This document shows, piece after piece, positions 27,636-35,494 of a stretch of DNA of 42,500 nucleotides (position 1 is its first letter; every line of letters begins with the position of its first letter). Source of the stretch: Prorocentrum cordatum (lineage: Eukaryota; Sar; Dinophyceae; Prorocentrales; Prorocentraceae); NCBI GenBank assembly GCA_963575745.1, contig CAUYUJ010000858.1, positions 1 through 42,500 of the forward strand, read 5' to 3'. The notes under the pieces were generated by a model. It was not told the DNA's origin, ran no database searches, and was given only the letters and a program-made list of their open reading frames with translations. A program made the translations under genes and the position numbers.

Positions 27636-28845
27636 GTGAGTGGTGCCCTGTGAAGATACCCGCTATGTTGCCAGGAGAGCGCTCGGCAACATGTCCGTAG
27701 TTCCTCATCCTGGTCAGCAGCCTGTCATAGTCTGCTTGTGTTCGGGGCATCTGATGATTGAAGGGCTCAAGCAGGTGTTGGGCTCGTGACGCGCCAACGC
27801 CTAACGCTCTGAAGAGAATCAGCGTTAGGATCTGAAAGTTGGGGATGACAAAGCCAACAGAGTTAGCCTCGTCACGGGCCATCTCGAATCGAGCTAACAC
27901 TGAGTCGATTCGCTCGCCCCTTTCGACGCGAAAGTCGATAAGGGCAGTGCCAGAGTTGAGCTGGCGCTCATCTTCCAGATTTTCAAATTTGGTGCTCAGT
28001 AAGTACAGTATATATGTTACTGCATCCGTTGGCTGTCCATTGACAGTTACACCATAATTGATGATCTGGGAGGGGACCTGCATGGCGATACGACGAGCAA
28101 GACCTTGAAGGCCTCGTTGTAGTGCTGCAGCTTGTTGTGGTGGTGTCATATTGCCGCTCGTTACGTTTAACCATGCATGTACTTCGCGAACATATTCGCG
28201 AAAAGGCGTAGTACCGGCAGGGTCCCACGAAGGGCCGGCAGTACGCGTGTCGTCCATCCCCTGCCGCATGTATCCCACAGCACATCCCATTATTACCCAC
28301 AGAATGCCGAAGATAGTTATCTTAATCCAGTGCATGTGCATTTCGGCTTCGGTGATTGGTTTAGGCTGTGGTTTGTCAGGCTCTGGCGTAGTAGCCGTGA
28401 GGCGCCTGACTGGCACGGGATGCAGGTGGCCCCGCTGCGGGTAGCCCCGCAGGGTGACCACGTTCTCGATCGAGTTGCCGATTGGCATCTGGTGGAAGTC
28501 GGGAGTGAAGTGGCGCAGTGAAGTAGGAGAGAGCGTCTCGAGTTCGCGGGTTGCCCCGCTAGCTCGATCGCGGACTGGCTCCGCTCCTCGCAGAGCCGGC
28601 GCAACATGGTATTCCACCGTAGTAGTAGTCCACCAAGTTGTGCCGTGGATTACAGGAATCAGAGCGAGAGCCAGCCACACGAGAGTGTAGCCAGCTCCGC
28701 TACCAAGTCGAAAACGCACTGGTAAGCTTAGGTATGTGTTACGCTTTAAGCGTTGCCATATCCCAGGCTTTGGCTCATATCGCATGAGCAAGAGAGCAAG
28801 ACGAAGCATGGGATCTGGAGTAAAGGATAGGATGGGCATCGTCAA
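27496..28845 (-). CDS. Gag, capsid part, with two predicted membrane helices
   Basis: A 449-codon frame. Residues about 50-72 (YTLVWLALALIPVIHGTTWW) and about 174-195 (WIKITIFGILWVIMGCAVGY) are hydrophobic enough to span membranes. From about residue 240 a helical Gag-like domain follows (PQQAAALQRGLQGLARRIAM, FRVERGERIDSVLARFEMAR, LLEPFNHQMPRTQADYDRLL). The latter block resembles the conserved end of copia capsid domains. The ATG at 28845 is inside the LTR; the true start may be a later methionine such as MPIGNSIENV. The C-terminal end overlaps the next frame over 27496-27635, where the frame must change by +1 (a hairpin repeat lies at 27599-27612). Membrane anchoring is unusual for a copia Gag. 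Confidence 0.7.
   Translation of the reverse strand: MTMPILSFTPDPMLRLALLLMRYEPKPGIWQRLKRNTYLSLPVRFRLGSGAGYTLVWLALALIPVIHGTTWWTTTTVEYHVAPALRGAEPVRDRASGATRELETLSPTSLRHFTPDFHQMPIGNSIENVVTLRGYPQRGHLHPVPVRRLTATTPEPDKPQPKPITEAEMHMHWIKITIFGILWVIMGCAVGYMRQGMDDTRTAGPSWDPAGTTPFREYVREVHAWLNVTSGNMTPPQQAAALQRGLQGLARRIAMQVPSQIINYGVTVNGQPTDAVTYILYLLSTKFENLEDERQLNSGTALIDFRVERGERIDSVLARFEMARDEANSVGFVIPNFQILTLILFRALGVGASRAQHLLEPFNHQMPRTQADYDRLLTRMRNYGHVAERSPGNIAGIFTGHHSHAGVYATTAGSPAGPGEPNPWADPADMPNEATALLRADRPGIGRGS
28694..28705 (-). promoter_or_regulatory. Candidate tRNA primer-binding site
   Basis: On the coding strand the first 12 bases after the 5' LTR are TGGTAGCGGAGC. A TGG start directly at the LTR edge, complementary to a CCA tRNA end, is the hallmark of a minus-strand primer site. 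TGGTA-x-C-x-GAG resembles sites for initiator methionine tRNA. The tRNA identity is inferred; the adjacency is observed. Confidence 0.7.
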
Positions 28846-28990
28846 TGGAAAAGGTATTTTCCGATCTCTGATGCAAGTCGTGCGCCTCGGTGAGGCACAA
28901 TCACATATTTGGCCGGGCCCGGCTTGAGCCAGGCACGGCAGCGGTACATGCTCGATTTATACCTCGCCTTTAACCTTCTCCGTTTAAAGT
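28706..28990 (-). repeat. 5' LTR of the copia element
   Basis: Identical to 12251-12535 except at 5 of 285 positions and without indels, as expected for a recent insertion. It lacks the usual TG...CA ends: on the coding strand it starts ACTTTAAACG and ends GTTTTCGACT. It lies directly next to a primer-binding-site candidate. The first Gag ORF begins inside it at 28845. An antisense 63-codon ORF (28736-28927) is a passive by-product, conserved only because the repeat is. Confidence 0.85.
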
Positions 28991-29268
28991 TCTGATCCGC
29001 AACTGCGGGTTGCTACGTGCATGTATGTATGTCTGCCGATATGCAAATACATACACACACTTTTATATGTTTATATACACATATGATATGGGTTGCAAGT
29101 GCCTGAACTGGTTTAGGCGGGTTCGAAAACTCCGTTGGCCCGGATCGTCAGCCCCTAAAAAACACTTAGGGCACGTGTGACCCATTTATGAGCAAGGTTT
29201 TATTAAGCCAGAGATTAATCGGGCTAAATGTAGCCCACCTCAAATTTGGAAGCCCGAAATGGGTAATT
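28991..29268. other. Flank outside the 5' LTR, AT-rich microsatellite-like
   Basis: No gene. 29025-29095 is AT-rich for this window, with TATGCAAATACATACACACA and TATATACACATATG-type sequence, which could be a weak promoter or simple repeat. Nothing further was recognised. Confidence 0.5.
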
Positions 29269-29440
29269 ACGGAAAGAATGGGTACAATGCCCAACAACAC
29301 ATGTTGTCTCAAACCAACAGCGGCCGCTGCTGGCAGGCGGCCCTCCGTCTTGAATGGACACAGGCCGCGGCGGCGTGGACAGCAAGTCCTGTTCAAAATA
29401 AACCAGATCCGCTGTTGGGCATTGTGCCCATTCTTTCCGT
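29269..29440. repeat. Inverted-repeat element with 27-bp arms
   Basis: Arms 29269-29295 and 29414-29440 are reverse complements with one mismatch (ACGGAAAGAATGGGTACAAT begins the left arm). Similarity decays further outward (CGAAATGGG against CGAAACGGG). The 118-bp interior is GC-rich. Probably a MITE or foldback element; no target duplication identified. Confidence 0.65.
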
Positions 29441-29699
29441 GCCCGTTTCGTTCGTGCAGATTAGACGTTGCTTCTAAGCCGTCTCTACCCCCTAGCCAGC
29501 GGTCGCCTCAGCATAGGCGGCGGTGGACGAACCTCCCTTTAGTAAACCTCCCTTTAGTGAGAACGGCCTGGGACCGAAACCGACGGACCTGAACCCGCAA
29601 GAATGACGGCCGCGGCGCCCTCTCGAGCACCGAAAACGGCAGATTCCTTCATCGACGTGCCAGGGTAGGAGGTCTGTCAACCTCCGATATATCAACGGG

Positions 29700-29861
29700 C
29701 GAAGAACGGTATAAGATAAACTTTTTCGCCGTCGGGGACACCTGCCCCTGGGCGGCTGGAAAGTTTATACCCTTACGGCGGCACCGTAAGGGTACAAGCT
29801 TTCCAGCCGCCAGTGGCAGGTGTCCCCGACGGCGAAAAAGTTTATTTGATACCGTTCTTCG
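29700..29861. repeat. Long near-perfect palindrome (foldback element) with 78-bp arms
   Basis: Arms about 29700-29778 and 29784-29861, separated by the 5-nt spacer CGGCA. The arms share GAAGAACGGTAT, ACTTTTTCGCCGTCGGGGAC, GGCGGCTGGAAAG and CCTTACGG with their complements, with few mismatches or 1-2-nt indels. Such a structure would extrude a cruciform in DNA or fold into a long hairpin RNA. Confidence 0.85.
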
Positions 29862-29923
29862 CTCGCTGAATATGGGCAGGGTGTGGACGCTTCGCCCCTG
29901 CTCTTGACTCCTCTGGTCTGCCC

Positions 29924-30062
29924 GCGGCGGGCCCCGCGCGCCCCCGGGCGCCGCGGCCCCCTGCGGGCCCTGCGGCGGGCCCTGCGGCGGGCCCGGCCCC
30001 GCCGCGGGCGCGAGCCGGCCCGGCGCCGGCCCGCAAGGGCGCCCCGCCAGCGCGGCGTGCAG
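29924..30062. other. Extremely GC-rich stretch
   Basis: Almost only G and C, built from degenerate GGGCCC, GCGGC and GGCCGC words (for example CTGCGGCGGGCCCGGCC). The alanine/arginine/glycine ORFs here follow from composition and are not supported as genes. Confidence 0.7.
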
Positions 30063-30106
30063 GCGCTCCTCGGAGGGCGCCGGCTGTGCACCGAACTACG
30101 GGGCGT

Positions 30107-30186
30107 GAAAACGACCACAGCCACTGCTTTTCTTTTGTTGCCGCCTTCCAGCCCGCAGAAACAAAGCAGTGGCTGTGGTCATTTTC
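30107..30186. repeat. Hairpin element A (TIR GACCACAGCCACTGCTTT)
   Basis: Terminal arms 30107-30130 and 30163-30186 with one mismatch; the core is GACCACAGCCACTGCTTT and its complement. The 32-bp interior contains GTTGCCGCCTTCCAG. Confidence 0.8.
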
Positions 30187-30202
30187 GTTGAGCTTGGCAC
30201 CA

Positions 30203-30285
30203 GGGAAATGACCACAACCACTGCTTCTTTTTCGGCCGGCTGGAAGGCGGCGCAAACAAGAAGCAAAGGCTGTGGTCATTTTCCC
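30203..30285. repeat. Hairpin element B, same family in opposite orientation
   Basis: Arms 30203-30228 and 30258-30285 (GGGAAATGACCACAACCACT at the left, ending TGTGGTCATTTTCCC). Its interior contains CTGGAAGGCGGC, the reverse complement of the interior of element A, so the two copies are inverted and only 16 bp apart. Confidence 0.75.
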
Positions 30286-30417
30286 GTCCCGCACTAACGC
30301 CGGCACCCGCCAGGCAGATCCCGGGCCCCGGGCCCCCTGGAGCGATGAGGAGCCACGACGGAGGTCTTGTGCTGGCGTCTGCCTCCCGGGGCCCTCGCCG
30401 GGTCTCGGGACCGCCAA

Positions 30418-30760
30418 CACATGGCTCGGGATGAGAAGCTGGTCCTGGAGAGAAGGTCGAGACCTTCAGGGTCAACGTTATCAAATCATGACGAGAGGGG
30501 TCTGGGATTGTACACCTCACACCGATCCTGGCCAAGATTGGTGTAGGATCGGTCAGCATCGACTCGGGAAACCAGATCGAATCGGAACGCGCATCGAATC
30601 GGAGTCGGAATCCCATCGGATCGGCCGCGTCAGGATGCACAACGACGCAAACGTTCGGGCCGCACAAGATCGCGGGAGCATCGGAATCGAGTTCGGATCG
30701 GGCCGACCGGAATCGATGCCGAATCGGATCGATTGGATCGGAATGGACCCTGCTGGTGTA
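30418..30760. repeat. Degenerate GAATCGGATC repeat, copy 1
   Basis: From about 30560 the sequence is a loose series of AATCGGATC, ATCGAATCGG and CATCGGATCGG words. The preceding 130 bp (from CTCGGGATGAGAAGCTGGTC) align loosely with the region before the second copy at 32588, so both belong to one dispersed repeat family. Confidence 0.5.
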
Positions 30761-31044
30761 TGCAAACGAAGATCCTGAGCCCAGGATGGGCCCGACCAGG
30801 AGCAGCGTAGGTGCGTAACTGGCCAGTTCTCGAAACCCAGAACCAAACAATCCTGCCATCGCTTCGGCCCTTCCGCAGGCCTTCTGCTGGCCTTCGCGGC
30901 CTTCCGCCGCCTTCCGCAGGCCTTCTGCTGGCGGAAACGGCCCTGTTTTGCTTCAGAAGGCGTCCGCCAGCCCTCCGCCGAGGAAGGGATGCCAACCTCT
31001 TCGACCCTCACAGGCGAAGCCTTTTCTGGAGCGCGCCAGCTGGT

Positions 31045-31238
31045 TCGGGTCGGGCGAAAGGGAGGATAGCAAAGGGGGGGTTTGAGAATCAGCTCACGTA
31101 GCTGATTTTCCCGGCGCCTCCCAGCGCCGGAGGCGGCTATGTATCGAGGAATGGGCTCCCCGGTGGGGCCGAAACCAGCTGCATGCAGCAAAGTTCGTAC
31201 CCCCCCCTTCCCCAGTCCCCCCCTTTCGTCTGGCCCGA
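31045..31238. mobile_element. 194-bp MITE, copy 1, with 5-bp target duplication
   Basis: Terminal inverted repeats of about 35 bp start TCGGGTCGGGCGAAAGGGAG and end CGTCTGGCCCGA. The element is flanked by perfect CTGGT duplications (31040-31044 and 31239-31243). It contains internal palindromes: AATCAGCT-CACGT-AGCTGATT and GCTGCATGCAGC. It has no coding capacity, so it must be mobilised by an unlinked transposase. A second copy of equal length is at 35301. Confidence 0.9.
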
Positions 31239-31499
31239 CTGGTGCTCTCCGAGCTCCTCCGCCTCCCCGAGCGACTGCTGCACGGCGTCGTGCAGGGAGG
31301 CCATCGCGGGTAGGAGGTGCACCGCCCTCAGCTGGTGCAGTTCCTCCCGAAGGTCGGACCTGGGAAGGGGCCCAAGGGCACACACATAAACACACACCAA
31401 CCAAACAATTCCCCATATTTACCCATATCTACTGGGCTTTCTGTCTTCCCCCCCCACTTCCCATATTTTCCCATATTTTCCTGGGAGTCGACGATTAAC

Positions 31500-32023
31500 C
31501 GAACACCACGGAGATTAATCCCACAGGGATTAAGAATTGTAAATGTTGCCTACCGGAGGCCAGCATGTGGGAGGAGAAAAAGATGGTGATAAGAGGACCG
31601 AAAGCCGAGGATCGCTTGAGGCTGCCTCCAAAAATTGTTGGTTTCGCTTGAGACATCCTCGACAACGTCTTCGTTTCGTTTGATGTTGCTATCTCAACAT
31701 AAGAAGAAGGAAGTTAACCTCGATGGTGAACTTTTCACAATGATAAAAAAGTTCGGCCTCCGCGCCCCGCGCCCCTGACCAAACTCTTCTTGGCCGTGGA
31801 TAATCAACTCTAGCCTGGAAAGGGGGGGGGGGGTCCTTTTTTATCATCGGCACAAGGCTATAGTTGTGTCTGTGTGTATTTTTTCCCCTCCTGAACCGGA
31901 GCGACGAGCGGAGCCCGGCGAGCAGCTCCTCGCAGTGCGCCAGGGCGCCCAGGTCGGAACCCGGCGCGGAGGGCAGCGACACGAGCGAGTCCACGGAGGG
32001 CACGTAGGCGCCCTCGCAGGCCT
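31500..32023. other. Non-coding spacer with a small TIR remnant
   Basis: No gene. Within it, 31741-31848 has short inverted ends (GATAAAAAAG and CTTTTTTATC) and resembles the right end of the element at 41110-41771 (GTTCGGCCTCCGCGCCCC is shared with GTTCGACCTCCGCGCCCC there). Confidence 0.5.
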
Positions 32024-32211
32024 CTCGACTCCACGCAAGAGTGACCTCTGGGCAAGAGTGACCTCTGGTGCGCGGCTTCTGGGGGGGCGCGAGGAGGCCA
32101 GAGACAGGCGCGCAAGACGCTACTATCGCAACGAGCGCGGCGATCGGGGGACCCCAGTGAGCGCGCACCGAAGGTCACTCCGGCGAAGGGTCACTCTTGC
32201 GTCTAGTCGAG
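32024..32211. mobile_element. 188-bp MITE-like element
   Basis: Ends CTCGACTCCACGCAAGAGTG (left) and CACTCTTGCGTCTAGTCGAG (right) are inverted repeats with two mismatches. A CCT trinucleotide flanks each side, a possible 3-bp target duplication. GCAAGAGTGACCTCTGG is duplicated just inside the left end. The alanine/arginine-rich ORFs covering it are not supported as genes. Confidence 0.6.
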
Positions 32212-32587
32212 CCTCGAGGTCGGCCGTGAAGTGCTCCGGGGGCCCGGCATCCCCCCGGCAGCACGGGGGCCGCCGAGACACGCAGGCGCCGAGCTCGGGG
32301 CGGAGCCTCCGCGGGTCTTCCTGCTGCATGTGTGGCTGCCATGGCCGCACTTCGGGCGGCACGGGCGGCGGCATGCGCAGGCGGGTGTTGTGAGGCTACC
32401 GACCGCGAAAGGGCATGCAGGCCGGCACTCGATCCACAAAGGAGCCCGGCGGGAAGGAACGATTTCCCAGGCCTGAGCTCGATCGACTCGCGGAGTCGGA
32501 TCCCAGACATGCTCGCACTGCGGAAAGAAAATGACGGCACAGAGTTTTCTATTTTCGGCCGCTGGCGGCCCTCGCAGACCGTCAAAA

Positions 32588-32860
32588 ACGCCTCGGGATG
32601 AAGAGCCAGTCCCAAAAATTGCGTCCAGACCACGTGGGGTCGACATGATGAACAAAAACCGTGACGTCGGGGGCCTGGGAATCGAATCAGATCAGAAACG
32701 GATCGGATCGCCAACGAATCGTCCAGAATCGAAGCAAAATCGGATCGCCACGTCCAACTCTGGATGGCGCCGGCCGGTGCTGTTGAACTGGTCTGACTCG
32801 AATCGGATCGGAATCGCGGCCCCAATCGGCGAATCGACTCGCATCGGAAAGGATCGCAGG
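32588..32860. repeat. Degenerate GAATCGGATC repeat, copy 2
   Basis: Words such as AACGGATCGGATCGCC and GAATCGGATCGGAATCGC recur irregularly, as at 30560-30760. The upstream part (CTCGGGATGAAGAGCCAGTC) matches the lead-in of copy 1. Confidence 0.5.
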
Positions 32861-33198
32861 CGGCCCTGTCTTCCTGGTCTGATGCGGGGGGGCCTCCGCG
32901 GTGTCCGCCAGCAACCCCCTCATCCCACCCGCCCTCATTCCTTGACCACGTCTCCCTCCTTCTGCGATCCACCTCCCTCGCCTCCTCCTGCCAAGCGGGT
33001 GGCCGTGAGGCTGGAACAGGGAAGCCTGGCGCCGTGCCGCATGCTGTTGGGGTGGGGTGGGGTGAGGTGGGGTGGGTGTCACAGGGTCGAGGGCACAGGT
33101 GGAGGGCACAGGGGAGTTGAAGGGAAGCGCACACGCACGCAACGCACAGCAGATTTACACGTCCTAACGACTCAGCCATGGCCGCATCCTCCTACTGA

Positions 33199-33290
33199 CT
33201 TTCTCCTCCTCCTCCTCCTCCTCGTCCTCTTCCTCCTCCTCCTCCTCCTCATCCTCCTCCTCCACCTCATCATCCCTAGTCCTCCCTGTC
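33199..33290. repeat. CTC trinucleotide tract
   Basis: Near-continuous CTC triplets from about 33202 to 33270. Leucine-rich and serine-rich ORFs across it are repeat translations. Confidence 0.85.
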
Positions 33291-34587
33291 TAGCCTCTGC
33301 CTACCTCGTCTCCCTCCACCTCTGTCCGTTTCCCCCCGCCCTCTTCCTCCCTCGCATCCTCTTCCTGCTCCGTCCTCTTCACTCCTCCGTCCTCCGCCCC
33401 GGTCCACCCAAGGATCGAACACCGCACATTGGCTGGTGAAGGAGACCACCCGCGACTGGAAGAAGCAACAAATGCAGAAACATCTGCTTGGGGAGGTCCG
33501 CGCGGGTTTCTCGGATCGGCGCTGGACACCCCTTCCTGGCGCGCGGAACGCGCCGGGGGGCGGCGCCGGAGGCGCCGCCAGGAGGGCCCACCGCCGATCC
33601 ACGACATCCACGCGGAGCTCTGAAAGTTTACGTGTGCGCAGCTGCTTCGGTCTTCGAGCGACCGAATCCCGCTCTCTCCTCGTTCCTTCGCTCTCTCCTC
33701 CCTCGTTCTTGCTCTTTCTCTCTCCTCTGGCCGGAGGAAGGGCGGCGCAGGGCGGGAGGGGCCGATCCTCACGCTCCAGGAGTGGTGCGGCAAGTCCAGG
33801 TGCCGCTCCTGGCGGCTCGATCGTGAGAAGGCACCACCATCCATCCGTCCAACGGTTCAACATATAACGCACCAAAGCAATGGAATGTGGAAAAGCCCCA
33901 TAGCGAGACCGCGAGAACCAATGCTTGAAATCCACCCGTCCCCCCCATGCGGATAACCCCTGGATCCAGAGGTGCTAGAAACTCAGCGAGAAACATAGTT
34001 TGGAAGCCAGCCGCCAATCTCTGCATGGCTAGTCGAACTTTATGACTTCAGAATCATAGACATGTGACTCGACATCCGCAGCGAGAGCTCGATCTTGCAA
34101 AACGTGCGTCCTCCATCCGTGCAATTGTTTGGCGCTGAACACTCCCAAAACAACAATTTCAGGAACCCACGGCGGTAATACGACTTTGATGTGCGCCCAC
34201 CATCCTTCCGTTGCACTTCTGGCAAATTCGAGCTGTATGTTTCGAATATATGTGGGTCTCAACCGACGCCAGGAAAGCCCTACCGACGCCGGGGACGACT
34301 GGTGCCACGAGAAAAGAGATGGAGCAAGAGAGAGGAGGAGCGAGGAGGTTCCGGCCTCCTCCAATGCGTTGTCACGCATTTGGGAGGTAGTTTCCACCGC
34401 CAGTGCTGAGGGTGAGATAGCTATACTCCCCCCCCCACTGGGGCTACAGAAACAACAACTATTGGATCCTTGCCTCGGAGCCCGAAGTTGTCATCAGCAC
34501 GGGAACCCCAAGGGGCTCCTGGAGCCCGACGACCCCCCGCGCCTTCCTCCCGCCCACCCGCGCCCTTCCTCGCTCGCCATCCCCGGC
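33291..34587. other. Non-coding stretch without a recognisable gene
   Basis: Several overlapping ORFs up to 219 codons occur on both strands, but none has a family motif and their composition follows local GC. A loosely repeated block beginning CCATCCATCCGT, CCATCCGT or CCATCCTTCCGT is seen near 33835, 34113 and 34200. Confidence 0.5.
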
Positions 34588-34767
34588 TACAGTCGGGGCA
34601 TTGACCGAAGGAACGATAAATAAGGAACGAGGCCCCTTTTTCCCGTAAGTTAAACTTCGATTTCCGATCGAAAACATAAGGAACACCTGAGGCAAGCTGC
34701 AAAACAATGAAGGAACACGGAGCCCCTCCCCAACGAAAAGGGTTCCTTCTTCAGGGCCCCGACTGTA
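34588..34767. mobile_element. 180-bp TA-flanked MITE, copy 1
   Basis: Perfect 12-bp inverted ends TACAGTCGGGGC and GCCCCGACTGTA. If the outer TA is the target duplication, the element proper starts CAGTCGGGGC, as for Tc1/mariner-type MITEs. The interior includes AACGAAAAGGGTTCCTTCTT and GTAAGTTAAACTTCGATT, which are shared with the copy at 42157. Confidence 0.85.
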
Positions 34768-34940
34768 CTTGTTGAGGGTCTGCGGGCACGCCTGGAAAGG
34801 TTCTCCCAAGATGCCCGCCACCCCGATCGAGTGACTGTGGCCACGCGGGAGTGGGGTAGACACGTGCAGCGGAAAGGGGCAGATTATGCCCCCCACCTGC
34901 AAACAGACCTCACCCGCGAAGGGAGAAGTTCGAAGTGTGG

Positions 34941-35138
34941 AGGCCTGGAAATGAGCACCAACACCAACACAGGGGGTTTTCCTCCACGGGGGGAAGATGA
35001 TCCTAGATTTCGGTGTTGGTGGTAACATTTCGGTCACCTTGGAAGCCAGAATATTACCACCATCACCGAGATCGGGATCGTCTTCCCTCGGTGGAGGCAC
35101 ACCGCTGATCTTGGTGTCGGTGTCAACCTCTAGGCCTG
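34941..35138. repeat. Imperfect foldback element with about 89-bp arms
   Basis: Left arm 34941-35029 and right arm 35050-35138 are imperfect reverse complements: AGGCCTGGAA with TCTAGGCCT, CCTCCACGGGGGGAAGATGA with CGTCTTCCCTCGGTGGAGG, and GGTGTTGGTGGTAACATT with AATATTACCACCATCACC. Divergence of the arms suggests an old element. Confidence 0.75.
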
Positions 35139-35300
35139 CGAGAAGTCGGCGCGGCCGCTGGAGGTCCGACGCGGACTGCTCAACCCGGGGCGCCCGTGCA
35201 CTCCGAGGGCCATCGCTCGTCGCGCTGCACTCTGTCATGCGACGCGCGCGGGGGGTCAAAAGCGCACGCCGCTCTGCAAAAGGCACAAAAACACCAACAA

Positions 35301-35494
35301 TCGGGTCGGGCGAAAGGGGGGGATAGCAAAGGGGGGGTTGAGAATCAGCTCACGTAGCTGATTTTCCCGGCGCCTCCCAGCGCCGGAGGCGCCCATGTGT
35401 CGAGGAATGGGCCCCTCGGCGAGGCCGAAATCAGCTGCATGCAGCAAATTTCGTAACCCCCCCTTTCCCAATCCCCCCCTTTCGTCCGGCCCGA
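35301..35494. mobile_element. 194-bp MITE, copy 2, with 5-bp target duplication
   Basis: Same length and structure as 31045-31238, starting TCGGGTCGGGCGAAAGGGGG and ending CCGGCCCGA. It is flanked by perfect AACAA duplications (35296-35300 and 35495-35499). The internal AATCAGCT-CACGT-AGCTGATT palindrome is kept; differences between copies are scattered. Confidence 0.9.

Larger units (their letters stand above)
12251..28990 (-). mobile_element. Giant Ty1/copia retrotransposon with accessory domains, 16.74 kb
   Basis: Bounded by 285-bp direct repeats (12251-12535 and 28706-28990) and read on the minus strand. Domain order is Gag (two membrane helices), CCHC nucleocapsid, a linker-rich protein with a KptA/Tpt1 domain, RING-H2, retropepsin-like protease, methyltransferase-like segments, integrase, RT, RNase H. 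Integrase before RT defines copia order. About 16.7 kb is roughly three times a usual copia element (about 5 kb); the excess lies between nucleocapsid and integrase. The coding frame changes through several +1 and -1 steps and one in-frame TGA, and a 397-bp A-rich tract splits the integrase-RT junction. The element also carries about 50 short hairpin repeats. No 5-bp target duplication was found outside the LTRs (CAATC on the left, TCTGA on the right). Confidence 0.85.

Noticed and set aside
12627-28584. Hairpins as intrinsic terminators
   Set aside because: They lack a following T run, are inside open frames, and occur about 50 times in one transcription unit.
12786-28845. Plus-strand ORFs over the copia element (e.g. 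16760-17374, 20984-21535)
   Set aside because: They are antisense shadows of the polyprotein in GC-rich DNA without recognisable motifs.
19639-28845. One defined programmed frameshift site
   Set aside because: The frame steps are of mixed sign and no common slippery heptamer was recognised at the overlaps.
29883-30860. Proline/arginine/alanine ORFs of 100-226 codons
   Set aside because: They arise in the extremely GC-rich and palindromic region and overlap each other on both strands.
31139-31498. 119-codon plus-strand ORF
   Set aside because: It starts inside the MITE at 31045-31238 and runs through simple C-rich sequence; no family features.
32175-33179. 334-codon minus-strand ORF
   Set aside because: It crosses a MITE-like element and the GATC-rich repeat and has no domain; a real gene is unlikely.
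34030-34085. tRNA-like arm (TATGA-CTTCAGAA-TCATA)
   Set aside because: The loop has 8 bases and no matching acceptor or T arms were found in either orientation.
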